Positions 1 to 10,403 of a stretch of 64,000 nt of DNA are shown one piece after another. Each line of letters opens with the position of its first letter. Position 1 is the first letter of the stretch. The notes beneath the pieces were generated by a model. That model had not been told where the DNA came from, ran no database searches, and saw only the letters and a program-made list of their open reading frames with translations. Source of the DNA: Pseudomonas sp. QTF5 (GTDB lineage: Bacteria > Pseudomonadota > Gammaproteobacteria > Pseudomonadales > Pseudomonadaceae); contig NZ_AZRW02000001.1 in assembly GCF_000512695.2 (NCBI RefSeq), positions 228,791-292,790 of the forward strand. Reading direction: 5' to 3'. The position numbers and the translations under genes were made by a program.

Positions 1-424
1 GACGAATCACCTGATCGAAGCGTTCGGCACTGAACTTGCCATCCACCTGGAATTCAGGTGTTTGCAGGATCACCTGATCCAAAGCCGCTTCGGAGAAAGC
101 GAATTTCGATTTTTCTGCGCCTTGCAGCAGCAGTTTGCGATCGATCAGGCCTTTGAGGGCCGATTCGCGCAGCATTTTTTCGTCGAGCAAGGAAGCATCA
201 AAATCCTTGCCAAGCTGTTGCATGAGCTGACGGCGTTGCATGTCAACCGCCTGGTTCAGCTCGTTTTGACTGATTTCTTCACCATTGACCTTGGCCGCAT
301 CCTGGCTGTTGGTCGTCGCCTGGAAAATGGCCTCGATACCGGTGAAAGCCATCAGTACAACGATGATCCCGATAATGGTCTTGGCAATCCAGCCTTGTGA
401 ATTGTCCCTGATATTCTGCAGCAT
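1..424 (-). CDS. ppiD: Peptidyl-prolyl isomerase PpiD, N-terminal part (runs off window)
   Basis: Reading the minus strand from the ATG at 424 gives a protein that begins MLQNIRDNSQGWIAKTIIGI, with a short basic N-terminus followed by one membrane segment (about residues 12-34) and then a SurA/PpiD-type chaperone domain. Only about 141 residues are inside the window; the PPIase domain and the stop lie beyond base 1. PpiD is a membrane-anchored periplasmic folding factor that acts on exported proteins near the Sec translocon. The position directly after tRNA-Asp, hupB and lon is the normal Pseudomonas arrangement. The assignment rests on the anchor and the N-terminal domain pattern plus gene order. 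Confidence 0.9.
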   Translation of the reverse strand, partial: MLQNIRDNSQGWIAKTIIGIIVVLMAFTGIEAIFQATTNSQDAAKVNGEEISQNELNQAVDMQRRQLMQQLGKDFDASLLDEKMLRESALKGLIDRKLLLQGAEKSKFAFSEAALDQVILQTPEFQVDGKFSAERFDQVIR

Positions 425-494
425 GCGTCCCCCAGAAACGGTTGAACTTCAAAATTAGGCAACCGTGGAGCGTGGGTAGAATCCGGATAGAAGA

Positions 495-518
495 AAGGCG
501 CATCCGAGGATGCGCCTT
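495..518 (-). terminator. Intrinsic terminator after tRNA-Asp
   Basis: An 11-bp perfect stem (AAGGCGCATCC / GGATGCGCCTT) with a two-base GA gap lies just below tRNA-Asp. On the minus strand it is followed by a T-rich stretch (TTTCTTCT), so it would end the hupB/tRNA-Asp transcript before ppiD. Confidence 0.75.
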
Positions 519-526
519 CTCGTAAC

Positions 527-603
527 TGGCGGAGCGGACGGGACTCGAACCCGCGACCCCCGGCGTGACAGGCCGGTATTCTAACCGACTGAACTACCGC
601 TCC
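527..603 (-). tRNA. tRNA-Asp (anticodon GTC)
   Basis: The minus strand reads GGAGCGGTAGTTCAGTCGG and so on to an encoded CCA. The anticodon loop CTGTCAC gives GTC, decoding Asp. The acceptor GGAGCGG pairs with CCGCTCC, and the T arm GGTTCGAGTCC is intact. It lies between hupB and ppiD. Confidence 0.97.
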
Positions 604-656
604 GCTGCCAAGTCAGGAATGACCCCGACCCGGATGGGCAAAAACCTGAATCGAAC

Positions 657-929
657 TTAGTTGACAGCTTCTTTCAGTGCTTTACCGGCTTTGAAACCTG
701 GTTTTTTGGCGGCGGCGATTTCCAGCGTCTTACCGGTCTGTGGGTTACGACCGATGCGAGCTGGACGATCGGTCACGGAGAAGGTACCGAAACCAACCAG
801 AACAACAGAGTCGCCAGCCTTCAGAGCGCCAGTGACGGATTCGATTACAGCGTCCAGCGCACGGCCAGCAGCAGCTTTCGGGATATCAGCGGATGCAGCG
901 ATAGCATCAATCAGTTCCGACTTGTTCAC
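657..929 (-). CDS. hupB: DNA-binding protein HU-beta
   Basis: A 90-residue protein starting [20 protein letters not shown], the standard HU length. The C-terminal half has the HU signature with the beta-arm region [22 protein letters not shown] around residues 46-67. HU dimers bend and coat the nucleoid without strict sequence preference. It follows lon in the usual gamma-proteobacterial order, but has its own promoter in the 150-bp gap (see 1026-1055). The ORF on the opposite strand is a shadow. Confidence 0.97.
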   Translation of the reverse strand: MNKSELIDAIAASADIPKAAAGRALDAVIESVTGALKAGDSVVLVGFGTFSVTDRPARIGRNPQTGKTLEIAAAKKPGFKAGKALKEAVN

Positions 930-1025
930 TCTAAGTCCCCTTATATCTATTTGAGTTTGATTCTAAGTTTTTTGGTGAAAGCAAAAAAACGAGTGCTGAA
1001 TGGCCTACAGACACTTAAGAGCCGC

Positions 1026-1055
1026 TTTATAACAAGGGCTCTAAAAAACTGTCAA
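1026..1055 (-). promoter_or_regulatory. Sigma-70 promoter of hupB
   Basis: On the minus strand a perfect -35 TTGACA (1050-1055) is followed after 18 bases by TATAAA (1026-1031). This predicts a start near 1018 and a leader of about 90 bases before hupB. It lies between the lon stop and hupB. Confidence 0.75.
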
Positions 1056-1078
1056 CAAGCCCCCCAGGCAAATGCGTA

Positions 1079-3475
1079 CTAATGCGTGCTAATTCTTTCC
1101 TTAGAGTCAGACTCGCGTTTTTCATCCTTTGCAACGATCTCCGGAACCACATCCGGCAAGGGCTCCGGCGCGTATTGCAGCGCAATTTGCAGGACCTCGT
1201 CAATCCATTTAACGGGTTTAATCTGTAGATCTTGCTTGATATTGTCAGGAATTTCCTTCAGATCGCGTACGTTCTCTTCAGGAATGATCACCGTCTTGAT
1301 TCCGCCACGGTGAGCAGCCAACAGTTTTTCCTTCAAACCACCGATCGCCAGCACCTGACCACGCAAGGTAATTTCGCCAGTCATGGCGACGTCCGCTCGT
1401 ACAGGAATGCCAGTCAATGCCGACACCAGGGCCGTGCACATGCCTACACCGGCGCTAGGGCCATCCTTCGGGGTCGCCCCTTCAGGCATGTGGATGTGAG
1501 TGTCGCGCTTCTCGTGGAAGTCCAGGGGAATCCCCAGGCTCTTCGCACGGCTGCGGACAACGGTCAGGGCTGCGGTGATCGATTCGACCATCACGTCACC
1601 CAGGGACCCCGTTTTGATCAACTGGCCTTTACCCGGCACGACCGCGGCTTCGATGGTCAGCAATTCGCCGCCCACCTGGGTCCACGCCAAGCCAGTTACC
1701 TGGCCGATCTGATCCTGCGACTCAGCCAGACCATAGCGGAATTTACGCACACCCAGGAAGTGCTCGAGCATGTCGGCAGTGACCTTCACCGAGAAGCGTT
1801 TTTCCATTGCATGCTCTTTGACTGCCTTGCGGCAAACCTTGGCAATCTGGCGCTCCAGCCCACGTACACCGGCTTCGCGGGTGTAATAGCGGATAATGTC
1901 GCGGATCGCTTCGGCGTCGAATTCCAGCTCGCCTTTCTTCAGACCGTTGGCGGTAATCTGCTTCGGCGAAAGGTATTTGACGGCGATGTTGATCTTTTCG
2001 TCTTCGGTGTAACCCGGCAGGCGAATCACTTCCATCCGGTCCAGCAGTGCCGGCGGAATATTCATGGAGTTGGAGGTGCACAGGAACATCACATCGGACA
2101 GGTCGTAATCGACTTCCAGATAGTGATCGTTGAAGTTGTGGTTCTGCTCGGGATCGAGCACTTCCAGCAACGCCGACGCCGGGTCGCCACGCATGTCGCT
2201 GCCCATTTTGTCGATTTCATCGAGCAGGAACAGCGGATTGCGGACGCCCACTTTTGTCATCTTTTGAATCAATCTTCCTGGCATCGAACCGATATAAGTC
2301 CGGCGATGACCACGAATTTCCGCCTCATCGCGCACACCACCGAGGGCCATGCGCACGAATTTGCGGTTGGTGGCGTGAGCGATCGACTCCGCCAGCGAGG
2401 TTTTACCCACCCCGGGAGGACCGACCAGGCACAGCACCGGCCCACGAATCTTCTTCACGCGCTTCTGTACAGCGAGGTATTCGAGGATCCGCTCTTTGAC
2501 TTCTTCCAGACCATAGTGGTCGGCATCGAGAATGTCTTCGGCACGGGCAAGGTCCAGACGCACCTTGCTCTGAGCTTTCCACGGCACTTGAACCAGCCAG
2601 TCGATGTACGAACGCACCACCGTCGCTTCCGCAGACATTGGCGACATTTGCTTGAGCTTGTTCAGTTCGGCCTGAGCCTTGGCCAACGCATCTTTCGGCA
2701 GACCGGCGGCATCGATACGCTTTTTCAGCTCTTCGATTTCGTTGTGGCCTTCATCGCTGTCGCCCAGCTCTTTCTGAATGGCCTTCATCTGCTCATTCAG
2801 GTAGTACTCGCGCTGGCTGCGCTCCATTTGCTTTTTAACGCGGCCGCGAATGCGTTTTTCGACTTGCAGCAGATCGATCTCGGCATCCAGCAACGCCAGA
2901 ACGTGCTCGACCCGGGCCGACAAATCGATGATTTCGAGGATTTCCTGCTTCTGCTCGATCTTCAGGGCCATGTGCGCGGCCATGGTGTCTACCAGGCGGC
3001 CTGGCTCGTCGATGCTGTTAAGCGACGACAGGACTTCAGCGGGGACTTTCTTGCCCAGCTGCACATATTGTTCGAACTGAGCCAGCAGGCTGCGGACAAA
3101 CACTTCCGACTCGCGCTCAGGCGCGTCGGCTTCGTCGATCAGCGAAACTTCGGCACGGCAGTGGCCGTCGACTTCGCTGAAGCGCTCCACGGCGCCCCGT
3201 TGCTCGCCTTCGACAAGAACCTTGACCGTGCCGTCAGGCAGCTTGAGCAGCTGCAGAACGGTAGCGATGGTGCCTACGCGATAAAGTGCTTCTTCACCGG
3301 GATCGTCGTCAGCAGGATTTCGCTGAGCCAGCAGAAGGATCTGCTTGTCGCCCGTCATCGCAGCCTCGAGGGCTTCGATGGATTTCTCGCGCCCCACGAA
3401 CAGCGGGATAACCATGTGCGGATAAACCACGACATCACGCAATGGCAGGAGAGGCAATTCGATGGTTGTCTTCAT
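1079..3475 (-). CDS. lon: ATP-dependent protease La (Lon)
   Basis: A 798-residue protein, normal Lon length. It has the N-terminal LON substrate-binding domain starting [20 protein letters not shown], a central coiled region, an AAA+ module with Walker [13 protein letters not shown] and Walker [12 protein letters not shown], and the C-terminal serine-lysine protease domain with Ser674 in [11 protein letters not shown] and Lys717 in [13 protein letters not shown]. Lon degrades misfolded and short-lived regulatory proteins in the cytoplasm. It lies between clpX and hupB, as in most Proteobacteria, with a heat-shock-type promoter upstream. The long opposite-strand ORF over this gene is an artefact of high GC. 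Confidence 0.98.
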   Translation of the reverse strand: MKTTIELPLLPLRDVVVYPHMVIPLFVGREKSIEALEAAMTGDKQILLLAQRNPADDDPGEEALYRVGTIATVLQLLKLPDGTVKVLVEGEQRGAVERFSEVDGHCRAEVSLIDEADAPERESEVFVRSLLAQFEQYVQLGKKVPAEVLSSLNSIDEPGRLVDTMAAHMALKIEQKQEILEIIDLSARVEHVLALLDAEIDLLQVEKRIRGRVKKQMERSQREYYLNEQMKAIQKELGDSDEGHNEIEELKKRIDAAGLPKDALAKAQAELNKLKQMSPMSAEATVVRSYIDWLVQVPWKAQSKVRLDLARAEDILDADHYGLEEVKERILEYLAVQKRVKKIRGPVLCLVGPPGVGKTSLAESIAHATNRKFVRMALGGVRDEAEIRGHRRTYIGSMPGRLIQKMTKVGVRNPLFLLDEIDKMGSDMRGDPASALLEVLDPEQNHNFNDHYLEVDYDLSDVMFLCTSNSMNIPPALLDRMEVIRLPGYTEDEKINIAVKYLSPKQITANGLKKGELEFDAEAIRDIIRYYTREAGVRGLERQIAKVCRKAVKEHAMEKRFSVKVTADMLEHFLGVRKFRYGLAESQDQIGQVTGLAWTQVGGELLTIEAAVVPGKGQLIKTGSLGDVMVESITAALTVVRSRAKSLGIPLDFHEKRDTHIHMPEGATPKDGPSAGVGMCTALVSALTGIPVRADVAMTGEITLRGQVLAIGGLKEKLLAAHRGGIKTVIIPEENVRDLKEIPDNIKQDLQIKPVKWIDEVLQIALQYAPEPLPDVVPEIVAKDEKRESDSKERISTH

Positions 3476-3533
3476 GATTTCGCCTCTACGGCGGCCATAA
3501 GGCCGTAAACAGATGGAAGTAAGCTTGAAACCA

Positions 3534-3562
3534 AGATGGGGGCTGTTCTGGAAAAAAACAAG
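3534..3562 (-). promoter_or_regulatory. Heat-shock (sigma-32 type) promoter of lon
   Basis: On the minus strand CTTGTT (3557-3562) is followed after 15 bases by CCCCATCT (3534-3541). The second box fits the sigma-32 -10 consensus CCCCATNT exactly; the first fits CTTGAA less well. It lies about 60 bp upstream of the lon start, which fits the known heat induction of lon. Confidence 0.65.
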
Positions 3563-3631
3563 CTGATAAAAGTATCAGTTAAATGATTGGTGCTTGCGAT
3601 GGCCCGAGCACAACCGAAAACAGGCAGCCTT

Positions 3632-3667
3632 CACTGGCAAGCCAGCTCCTACAAGCCAGCTCCCACG
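3632..3667. repeat. REP-like fragment in the clpX-lon gap
   Basis: CACTGGCAAGCCAGCTCC is followed by a second partial copy, ACAAGCCAGCTCCCAC. On the minus strand this is the common Pseudomonas GTGGGAGCTGGCTTG extragenic palindrome in an imperfect tandem. Confidence 0.6.
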
Positions 3668-3684
3668 CCGGACCCACAATAGCA

Positions 3685-3704
3685 AAGGGGCCCGAAGGCC
3701 CCTT
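3685..3704 (-). terminator. Terminator after clpX
   Basis: AAGGGGCC and GGCCCCTT flank a CGAA/TTCG tetraloop, 23 bp after the clpX stop. The tract after the stem is short on the minus strand (TTTGC), so termination may be partial. Confidence 0.65.
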
Positions 3705-3726
3705 CTTTATTCCAGCCGAGTGACGC

Positions 3727-5010
3727 TTAGGCGTCCGGCGCTGCCTTGGCAGTCGGCTCACTGTTTTCGTAGATATACAGTGGCTTGGACTTGCCTTCTA
3801 TAACGCTTTCATCGATCACTACTTTACTCACCTCGGACTGCGAGGGGATTTCATACATAGTGTCGAGCAATACACCCTCGAGAATCGAGCGCAGTCCACG
3901 GGCACCGGTTTTGCGTTCCAGAGCACGTTTGGCGACTGATTTCAGCGCGTCGGCCCGGAATTCCAGGTCCACGCCTTCCATCTCGAACAGCTTGGCATAC
4001 TGTTTGGTCAGAGCATTTTTCGGTTCGGTGAGAATCTGCATCAACGCAGCCTCATCGAGCTCATCCAGAGTGGCAAGCACCGGCAGACGACCGACGAATT
4101 CCGGGATCAGACCGAACTTGACCAAATCGTCAGGTTCGACTTCACGCAGGGACTCACCGACTTTCTTGCCTTCTTCCTTGCTGCGCACTTCCGCGTTGAA
4201 ACCGATGCCGCCCTTGGTGGAACGGTTTTGAATAACCTTTTCCAGACCGGAGAACGCACCACCGCAGATGAACAGGATGTTACGGGTGTCGACCTGAAGG
4301 AATTCCTGCTGCGGGTGCTTGCGACCGCCCTGAGGCGGAACGGAGGCAACCGTGCCTTCGATCAACTTGAGCAGGGCCTGCTGTACGCCCTCACCGGAAA
4401 CGTCCCGGGTGATCGACGGGTTGTCAGACTTGCGCGAGATTTTGTCGATCTCATCGATGTAGACAATGCCCATCTGGGCTTTTTCTACGTCGTAATCGCA
4501 CTTCTGCAGCAGCTTCTGAATGATGTTCTCAACATCTTCACCTACATAACCCGCCTCGGTGAGAGTGGTTGCGTCGGCGATGGTGAACGGAACGTTCAGC
4601 AAGCGGGCCAGTGTTTCGGCAAGCAGGGTTTTACCCGAGCCTGTCGGGCCGATCAGCAAGATGTTGCTTTTGCCGAGTTCGACGTCGTCATTCTTTTTGT
4701 CACGCTGGTTCAGACGCTTGTAGTGGTTGTACACCGCTACGGCCAGAACCTTTTTCGCACGCTCCTGACCAATCACGTACTGATCAAGGATGCCGCTGAT
4801 TTCTTTAGGCGAAGGCAATTTATGCGCGCTGCTTTCGGCCTGGGCTTCCTGCACCTCCTCACGGATGATGTCATTGCACAGGTCGACGCACTCGTCGCAA
4901 ATAAAGACCGAGGGGCCGGCAATCAATTTGCGTACTTCATGCTGGCTTTTGCCACAGAAGGAGCAATAGAGCAGCTTGCCGTTGTCCTCGCCGTTGCGGG
5001 TGTCAGTCAT
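3727..5010 (-). CDS. clpX: ATP-dependent Clp protease ATP-binding subunit ClpX
   Basis: A 427-residue AAA+ unfoldase. I placed the start at the ATG at 5010 ([20 protein letters not shown]), not at an upstream in-frame ATG, because this matches the family's N-terminus. The zinc-binding domain has Cys16, Cys19, Cys38 and Cys41. Walker [16 protein letters not shown], Walker [11 protein letters not shown] and the ClpP-docking IGF loop (GGIGFNAEV) are present. ClpX unfolds tagged substrates and feeds them into ClpP, which is encoded 112 bp upstream in the same direction. Confidence 0.98.
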   Translation of the reverse strand: MTDTRNGEDNGKLLYCSFCGKSQHEVRKLIAGPSVFICDECVDLCNDIIREEVQEAQAESSAHKLPSPKEISGILDQYVIGQERAKKVLAVAVYNHYKRLNQRDKKNDDVELGKSNILLIGPTGSGKTLLAETLARLLNVPFTIADATTLTEAGYVGEDVENIIQKLLQKCDYDVEKAQMGIVYIDEIDKISRKSDNPSITRDVSGEGVQQALLKLIEGTVASVPPQGGRKHPQQEFLQVDTRNILFICGGAFSGLEKVIQNRSTKGGIGFNAEVRSKEEGKKVGESLREVEPDDLVKFGLIPEFVGRLPVLATLDELDEAALMQILTEPKNALTKQYAKLFEMEGVDLEFRADALKSVAKRALERKTGARGLRSILEGVLLDTMYEIPSQSEVSKVVIDESVIEGKSKPLYIYENSEPTAKAAPDA

Positions 5011-5058
5011 TCGTTCGATCCAAATCCGATAGGCTTGCAACACAAGATGAAGGCTATT

Positions 5059-5078
5059 GCGGGCTTTTTCAAGCCCGC
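5059..5078 (-). promoter_or_regulatory. Stem-loop between clpP and clpX
   Basis: GCGGGCTT and AAGCCCGC form an 8-bp stem around TTTC. There is no T tract after it on the minus strand, so it is more likely an RNA-processing or attenuation element setting the clpP:clpX ratio than a full terminator. That role is inferred. Confidence 0.5.
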
Positions 5079-5122
5079 TGGTGATCGGACCCGCCGACCA
5101 ACCTTATTTTGAGCTGCTTATT

Positions 5123-5758
5123 TTAAGCGGGGCGCTGGTTGATCACTTCATCGATCAACCCGTATTCACGCGCTGCTTCTGCACTCATGAAATTATCGCG
5201 GTTGGTATCGCGCTCGATTTCTTCAAGAGTGCGCCCGCTATGCTTGGCCATCAGCGTGTTGAGACGCTCACGAATGAAGAGGATTTCCTTGGCATGGATT
5301 TCGATATCCGAAGCCTGGCCCTGGAAACCGCCCAGTGGCTGGTGAATCATCACACGCGAGTTTGGCAGGCAGTAACGCTTGCCTTTGGCACCGGCCGTCA
5401 GAAGAAACGCGCCCATGCTGCACGCTTGACCGATACAGGTGGTCGACACGTTTGGCTTGATGAACTGCATGGTGTCATAGATCGACATGCCCGCCGTCAC
5501 CGAACCGCCCGGCGAGTTGATATAGAGATGGATGTCCTTGTCCGGGTTTTCCGCTTCAAGGAACAGCAGTTGCGCACAGATCAGGTTGGCCATGTAGTCC
5601 TCTACCGGACCAACCAGAAAGATCACTCGCTCCTTGAGAAGGCGCGAGTAGATGTCATAGGCGCGTTCGCCACGAGCAGACTGCTCGACAACCATCGGGA
5701 CCAGGCCGCCTGCGGCCTGGATATCAGAGTTCTGCTGAATATACGAATTACGGAACAT
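5123..5758 (-). CDS. clpP: ATP-dependent Clp protease proteolytic subunit ClpP
   Basis: A 211-residue serine peptidase. The catalytic triad is visible: Ser114 in GQACSMGA, His139 in [10 protein letters not shown] and Asp188 in ERDTNRDNF. The N-terminal residues up to about 14 form the usual processed propeptide. It forms the tetradecameric chamber that works with ClpX, encoded directly downstream. The order tig-clpP-clpX-lon is conserved. Confidence 0.98.
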   Translation of the reverse strand: MFRNSYIQQNSDIQAAGGLVPMVVEQSARGERAYDIYSRLLKERVIFLVGPVEDYMANLICAQLLFLEAENPDKDIHLYINSPGGSVTAGMSIYDTMQFIKPNVSTTCIGQACSMGAFLLTAGAKGKRYCLPNSRVMIHQPLGGFQGQASDIEIHAKEILFIRERLNTLMAKHSGRTLEEIERDTNRDNFMSAEAAREYGLIDEVINQRPA

Positions 5759-5797
5759 GCTCTGCAGTCACTCCCAAATAGTTATGTCTTGAATACG

Positions 5798-5825
5798 CAT
5801 AAGCCAGCACGAAGGCTGGCTTATG
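5798..5825 (-). terminator. Stem-loop between tig and clpP
   Basis: CATAAGCCAGC and GCTGGCTTATG form a perfect 11-bp stem around a six-base loop, 27 bp after the tig stop. No T run follows, so it may attenuate or protect the 3' end; full termination is not shown. Confidence 0.5.
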
Positions 5826-5851
5826 GTGTGTACTTCTTACCGCAAAAACAA

Positions 5852-7162
5852 TCAGTCGGCTTGTGGAGCTTCTACCGGCTTGACCGCTTCTTCGTAAGAG
5901 ACCGATTTGTCGGTCACGCTAGCTTTCTGCAGAACAGTATCCACAACTTGTTCTTCCAGCACAACCGAACGGACTTCGTTCAATTGCTGGTCGTTCTTGT
6001 AGTACCAAGACACAACCTGCTCAGGCTCCTGGTAAGCCGAAGCCATTTCCTGAATCATCTCGCGAACGCGGGCTTCGTCAGGCTTGAGGTCGAATTGCTT
6101 GACCACTTCAGCCACGATCAGACCCAGCACAACGCGGCGCTTGGCTTGCTCTTCGAACAGCTCGGCCGGCAGTTGGTCAGGCTTGATGTTGCCGCCGAAC
6201 TGCTGAACAGCCTGCACGCGCAGACGGTCGACTTCGTTGGACAGCAGAGCCTTTGGCACTTCGATCGGGTTGGTGGCCAGCAGACCATCCATCACCTGAT
6301 TCTTGACCTTGGATTTGATCGCCTGCCGCAGTTCGCGCTCCATGTTCTTGCGAACTTCGGTGCGGAAGCCTTCCAGGCCGGTTTCCTTGATGCCGAATTG
6401 AGCGAAGAACTCTTCGGTCAGTTCTGGCAGTTTAGGCTCGGAAACGGTGTTCACGGTCACGGTGAACTCAGCGGTTTTGCCTGCCAGATCGAGGTTCTGA
6501 TAGTCCTCTGGGAAGGTCAGGTTCAGAACGCGCTCTTCGCCGGCTTTAGCGCCAACCAGACCGTCTTCGAAACCAGGGATCATGCGGCCGGAACCCAGCA
6601 CCAGCTGGGTGCCTTTGGCGGAACCACCAGCGAACACTTCACCGTCGACCTTGCCGACGAAATCGATGTTCAGTTGGTCTTCGTTCTGAGCCGCGCGATC
6701 GGCGACTTCAAAACGGGTGTTCTGCTTGCGCAGGACTTCCAGCATCTTGTCCAGATCGGCATCAGCCACGTCAGCGCTCAGGCGCTCTACGGTGATACCT
6801 TCGAAACCGGCAACGGTGAACTCAGGGAACACCTCGAAAACAGCGACGTATTCCAGGTCCTTGCCAGCTTCCAGGGATTTTGGCTCGATCGACGGCGAAC
6901 CAGCCGGGTTCAGCTTCTGCTCAACCACAGCCTCATAGAAGGAAGACTGGATCACGTCGCCTACAGCTTCCTGGCGAGCGTCAGCACCGAAACGGCGCTT
7001 GATTTCGCTCATTGGCACTTTGCCTGGACGGAAGCCAGCAATCTTGGCCTTTTGGGCAGTCTGCTGCAGACGCTTGTTGACTTGGCTCTCAATGCGCTCA
7101 GCCGGCACGGTGACGCTCATGCGGCGCTCAAGAGCAGTAGTATTTTCAACAGAAACTTGCAT
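5852..7162 (-). CDS. tig: Trigger factor
   Basis: A 436-residue ribosome-bound chaperone and peptidyl-prolyl isomerase. I use the ATG at 7162 ([15 protein letters not shown]), preceded by the strong site ACGAGGA. The ribosome-docking signature GFRPGKVP is at residues 43-50, followed by the FKBP-type domain (about 150-240) and the C-terminal arm domain. It binds nascent chains at the exit tunnel and stands at the head of the tig-clpP-clpX-lon cluster. Its leader is split from the upstream promoter region by the group II intron ending about 50 bp away. Confidence 0.98.
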   Translation of the reverse strand: MQVSVENTTALERRMSVTVPAERIESQVNKRLQQTAQKAKIAGFRPGKVPMSEIKRRFGADARQEAVGDVIQSSFYEAVVEQKLNPAGSPSIEPKSLEAGKDLEYVAVFEVFPEFTVAGFEGITVERLSADVADADLDKMLEVLRKQNTRFEVADRAAQNEDQLNIDFVGKVDGEVFAGGSAKGTQLVLGSGRMIPGFEDGLVGAKAGEERVLNLTFPEDYQNLDLAGKTAEFTVTVNTVSEPKLPELTEEFFAQFGIKETGLEGFRTEVRKNMERELRQAIKSKVKNQVMDGLLATNPIEVPKALLSNEVDRLRVQAVQQFGGNIKPDQLPAELFEEQAKRRVVLGLIVAEVVKQFDLKPDEARVREMIQEMASAYQEPEQVVSWYYKNDQQLNEVRSVVLEEQVVDTVLQKASVTDKSVSYEEAVKPVEAPQAD

Positions 7163-7253
7163 GGATATTCCTCGTTGCACAGACGTTAGCCGGCCGTTTC
7201 CGACCCCAGAATGTCGGGTAGAGATGGGCCATTACTGGCCCACCTCCCCCTAA

Positions 7254-7287
7254 GAACCGTACGTGCGAGTTTCCCCGCATACGGCTC
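7254..7287 (-). ncRNA. Group II intron domain V
   Basis: On the minus strand the 34-base hairpin GAGCCGTATGCGGGGAAACT through GTACGGTTC has the conserved domain V form: long stem, GAAA-type loop and a bulge. It is immediately followed by the domain VI hairpin GGTGGGCCAGTAATGGCCCATC. Confidence 0.9.
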
Positions 7288-7291
7288 GGGC

Positions 7292-8995
7292 CTAATCAAA
7301 ACCCCCGGTAAGGGGAGCCGGTTTGTTCACTGTCAATCCGCGAGCGTGTAGCCGCTGGTGACAAAGGGGGTGCAATAGTACCCGGTTATTTAGGGAGTCT
7401 CCACCGCCTTTTGTGCGGTACAGAATGTGGTGATCATGCCACCCCGTCTCCTTCGTAATCGGTAACTTACATATTGGACACAATCCTTTCTGACTCTGAA
7501 AAAGGCTCAAGATTTGCTTACGGTACGCCAGCCTTTTGAGCATCTGTTCCATACGCCTTTTCTCACCCATTTCCTCCATAGAAGGATCGAAGGGGTTGTA
7601 CTCCCCACTCACCTTCTTGTGTCGTTCGATCGGAGTGCTCGCTAGCGAGTACAACTCGATCGTTCGCATCTCTCCCTTGTCATTCATCGTCGCGGTAGCA
7701 AACACCCCTTTCCGCCCCTTCATGGGTTTAAAGTATTTCGCTCCGATCCACTGGAGTGTTTTCTTAGGGTGTCGCCGTTTTGCCCAACGCCATAGAGCCA
7801 GAAAGATCATGTAATCCATGCGGCTATACGCTTTCTTGGCTACCACAGGCTGGTGATAGAACGCCCAGCCACGCAGTATCGGATTCAGCTGTCGGATCAG
7901 ATCCTCCTGCCTTACCGTTTTGCTGGTACTGATGACCTCCCTTACCTTGCTATAGAACGCTTTCACGTTTTTCTTGCTTGGCTTGATCAGAAGCTTCCCA
8001 TCGTACTTGCGGAAATTCCAACCTAGAAAGTCAAAGCCTTCATTTATATGGACGACACGCGTCTTCTCGAGTGACAACTGCAGCCCCCGCACTGCTAGGA
8101 ACTGCTCTACCCAAGGTCTGACTTCAGTTTCCAGCACCTCTCGCGAGGTTCCGGTTATCACAAAGTCATCCGCATAACGCACCACATTGATTTTCAGCTT
8201 CTTGGCCTTGGTCACACCCAGATGTTGCTTAAGTTGTGACTCCAGCCCATCCAGCACCAGATTCGCCAAGCTGGGCGAGACAATCCCGCCCTGTGGCGTA
8301 CCGGCATCCGTTGCCTGTAGCTGGCCTTTATGAATCACGCCAGCTTTCAACCATTTTCGGAGAACCACCTTATCCGTTGGGACGTTGGTGATAAGCCAGT
8401 CATGATTGATATGGTCAAAGCAGCCTTTGATGTCCGCCTCCAAAACCCATTGGGCCGAAACCTTCTTGGATAGGCATACGAACAACTGCCCCATTGCATC
8501 CGCCGTAGATCGCTCGATCCTAAAGCCGTAGCTGTTTGGATCGCCGGTGGTTTCTGCAATGGGTGCCAGAGCAAGCAAATACAACGCCTGCATTGCCCTG
8601 TCCGTCATGGTCGGAATGCCCAGAGGGCGCTCCTTTCCATTTGACTTCGGAATAAACACACGCCGTAAAGGCCGTGGTTTATAACCGTGGCGCTTCAACC
8701 CATTTGCCGCCTTCCATTTGGCATCGGGTGTATCCCAGAGCACGCGGTCGACTCCCGCCGTGCGCTTACCCTGGTTTTCAGTGACTCGCCGTACGGCCAA
8801 GTATCTGGCCGAGCGTGAGCGGGTCAGCATCCGCTGCAAGGCTTTCACCCTGCGCCAGTTGCCTTCCCGACAAGCCTTCGCAATCCGTATCTGCATCGCC
8901 CGGACATTCCGCTGAACACGCCACCAATCGATGTCATGCCATTGTTGCGGAGCGCCGGAAGGCGCAGACACGGCCAATTGGCTATGTTCTAACAT
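7292..8995 (-). CDS. ltrA: Group II intron reverse transcriptase/maturase with HNH domain
   Basis: A 567-residue intron-encoded protein. The reverse transcriptase domain includes IPKSNGKERPLGIP (about 116-128), GTPQGGIVSPSLAN (232-245) and the catalytic YADD at residues 274-277. A maturase (X) domain with RGWAFYHQ follows, then a C-terminal HNH nuclease with CPICKLP, HDHHILYR and HPLCHQRLH. The protein assists splicing and drives target-primed reverse transcription. The HNH domain nicks the second strand during retrohoming. All key motifs are intact, so the element may be active. Confidence 0.95.
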   Translation of the reverse strand: MLEHSQLAVSAPSGAPQQWHDIDWWRVQRNVRAMQIRIAKACREGNWRRVKALQRMLTRSRSARYLAVRRVTENQGKRTAGVDRVLWDTPDAKWKAANGLKRHGYKPRPLRRVFIPKSNGKERPLGIPTMTDRAMQALYLLALAPIAETTGDPNSYGFRIERSTADAMGQLFVCLSKKVSAQWVLEADIKGCFDHINHDWLITNVPTDKVVLRKWLKAGVIHKGQLQATDAGTPQGGIVSPSLANLVLDGLESQLKQHLGVTKAKKLKINVVRYADDFVITGTSREVLETEVRPWVEQFLAVRGLQLSLEKTRVVHINEGFDFLGWNFRKYDGKLLIKPSKKNVKAFYSKVREVISTSKTVRQEDLIRQLNPILRGWAFYHQPVVAKKAYSRMDYMIFLALWRWAKRRHPKKTLQWIGAKYFKPMKGRKGVFATATMNDKGEMRTIELYSLASTPIERHKKVSGEYNPFDPSMEEMGEKRRMEQMLKRLAYRKQILSLFQSQKGLCPICKLPITKETGWHDHHILYRTKGGGDSLNNRVLLHPLCHQRLHARGLTVNKPAPLTGGFD

Positions 8996-10067
8996 GCTGC
9001 CTTCCTCTCAAGTTGCCCCAAGCGAAAGACGCACACATCCCCTGACGGGAATGGACGCTCCCGCCAGGGTTGGATTAATAGAAGATCCGTTACAGCTGGA
9101 TCTCTAGGTTTATTGAGACAGGTTCACTCAGAGTTCATGCGACGAAAGACCACGCAGAAGTCTGCCCGGTTTCCCGTGGAGCGATGTTCCAGCCCCTATC
9201 CGGGCCATTACAGCCCGGCTTTCGCTTTCTCTGCGATCCCATACCCGCACAGCCAACGGATCACCTTGCGGTTCACCTGCCCGAAGGCAGCCATACGGGC
9301 TTACCACGTTCCCTGCCTGTCACACGACTGGGTTAGAGTCTGCCTATTCGCCGGCGACCTTATGTGACGACGTGTTCCGACCCTTGACCAGAACAACCGG
9401 TCGCATCACCTTTTTGGTTAATGCCTATCAGCAGATTAGGCACCGTAATGCTGACGACGTTTATTAGCAGTTCACTTGTGTTACCCATACCAGCCAGCCT
9501 AGCGCCTCAACCCGGTACTGCTCCGAGCATCTGCGCTCCGCCTCACGGCGAAGACGCACCCATACGGGGGCTACATTGTTGGAAGAGCTTCACACCCCAC
9601 CGTTACCAGTGACGCATGTCTTCCTAGGCTATCGTTGGTCGCACAACGAGTCCGCTGCCACTCCGAACAGGCAATGGTTGGACAATGACAGACAGAGCTT
9701 TCGCTCATGTCTCCGGTTTGATGTGAACAGGGACTGCCGAGGCAGCATGCTCAAAGAATTGTTACCTCCTGTTTCAAAAGCAGGAGGGAACCCCAGCGGG
9801 GATTCTCTCCCGCATGGGTTTAGCCCTGAATAGGGCTGATGTGTAGTAGGCACTCCAATACCGGAAATCCAGTACTGCGGTCGAGCCACCGAGCGCTAAT
9901 CGACCTTGAGTTTGCCACCGCCGCTGCGGCAAGTCCTTGAAGGCATTGGACTTCTGGGAGGGTTTTGTTTCTTGGGATTGGGCACCCAAGCTCTCGGCTC
10001 TCTTTCGAAAACCCTTCAAGATGACTCTACACCTCGAAGTTTAGGAGACACGCCACGCGTGTCGCAC

Positions 10068-10403
10068 CAAGGGCATGCATTCTAGTGGGTCAAACTCAAG
10101 AAGTCACCCTACTGAAAACGGGTAAAAAAGCAGCAGGCAATTTATAGGCGGGGACAAACGGTTGTGCCTCGCCCTGTTAGCAAATACAGCTAGTCATGCC
10201 GGGGCTCTGCACCAACCCTTCTATATATAGAAGAGACTGCCAACAATCTCCCTGACAGCCGATCTTGCGAGCAAGGCCGGCGGGCAGCGCGGCATCATCG
10301 AGAAACATAAATACGACGAAATGCCCCGCCGCTGCGACCCAGAACCTGCGGCCACTGAAACAAAAAAGGCGCCAGACTGTTAAATCTGGCGCCTTTCGAA
10401 ATA
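10068..10403. other. Intergenic stretch between intron and tRNA cluster
   Basis: About 335 bases with no convincing coding sequence. It is the original upstream region of tig, and any tig promoter must lie here. A minus-strand TATAAA near 10141 is a possible -10 box but has no good partner. The right end carries the terminator of the tRNA cluster (10365-10396). Confidence 0.5.
10365..10396 (-). terminator. Terminator of the tRNA cluster
   Basis: AAAGGCGCCAGA and TCTGGCGCCTTT form a 12-bp stem. On the minus strand it is followed by TTTTTTG, a clear intrinsic terminator after the last tRNA-His. Confidence 0.85.

Larger units (their letters stand above)
7213..10067 (-). mobile_element. Group II intron with maturase, inserted in the tig leader
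   Basis: The element reads on the minus strand. The proposed 5' end at 10067 begins GTGCGAC, close to the usual group II start. The 3' end at about 7213 follows CTACCCGAC after domains V and VI. It holds one ORF (reverse transcriptase/maturase, 7292-8995). The region 8996-10067, about 1.07 kb, has no supported protein gene and would be domains I-III and part of IV. Because intron and tig face the same way, splicing would restore the tig leader. The boundaries are inferred from conserved ends, not from an empty-site comparison. The intron subclass is not assigned. Confidence 0.85.

Noticed and set aside
1232..3508. 758-codon plus-strand open frame over lon
   Set aside because: It is exactly antisense to a complete, motif-verified Lon; the composition (His/Gln/Arg-rich) is that of a GC shadow.
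5057..7189. 710-codon plus-strand open frame over clpP and tig
   Set aside because: It covers two real genes in reverse and has no recognisable domain.
7292..8995. Diversity-generating or retron reverse transcriptase
   Set aside because: The maturase X domain, HNH domain and an adjoining domain V/VI RNA show a group II intron; no variable/template repeat is seen.
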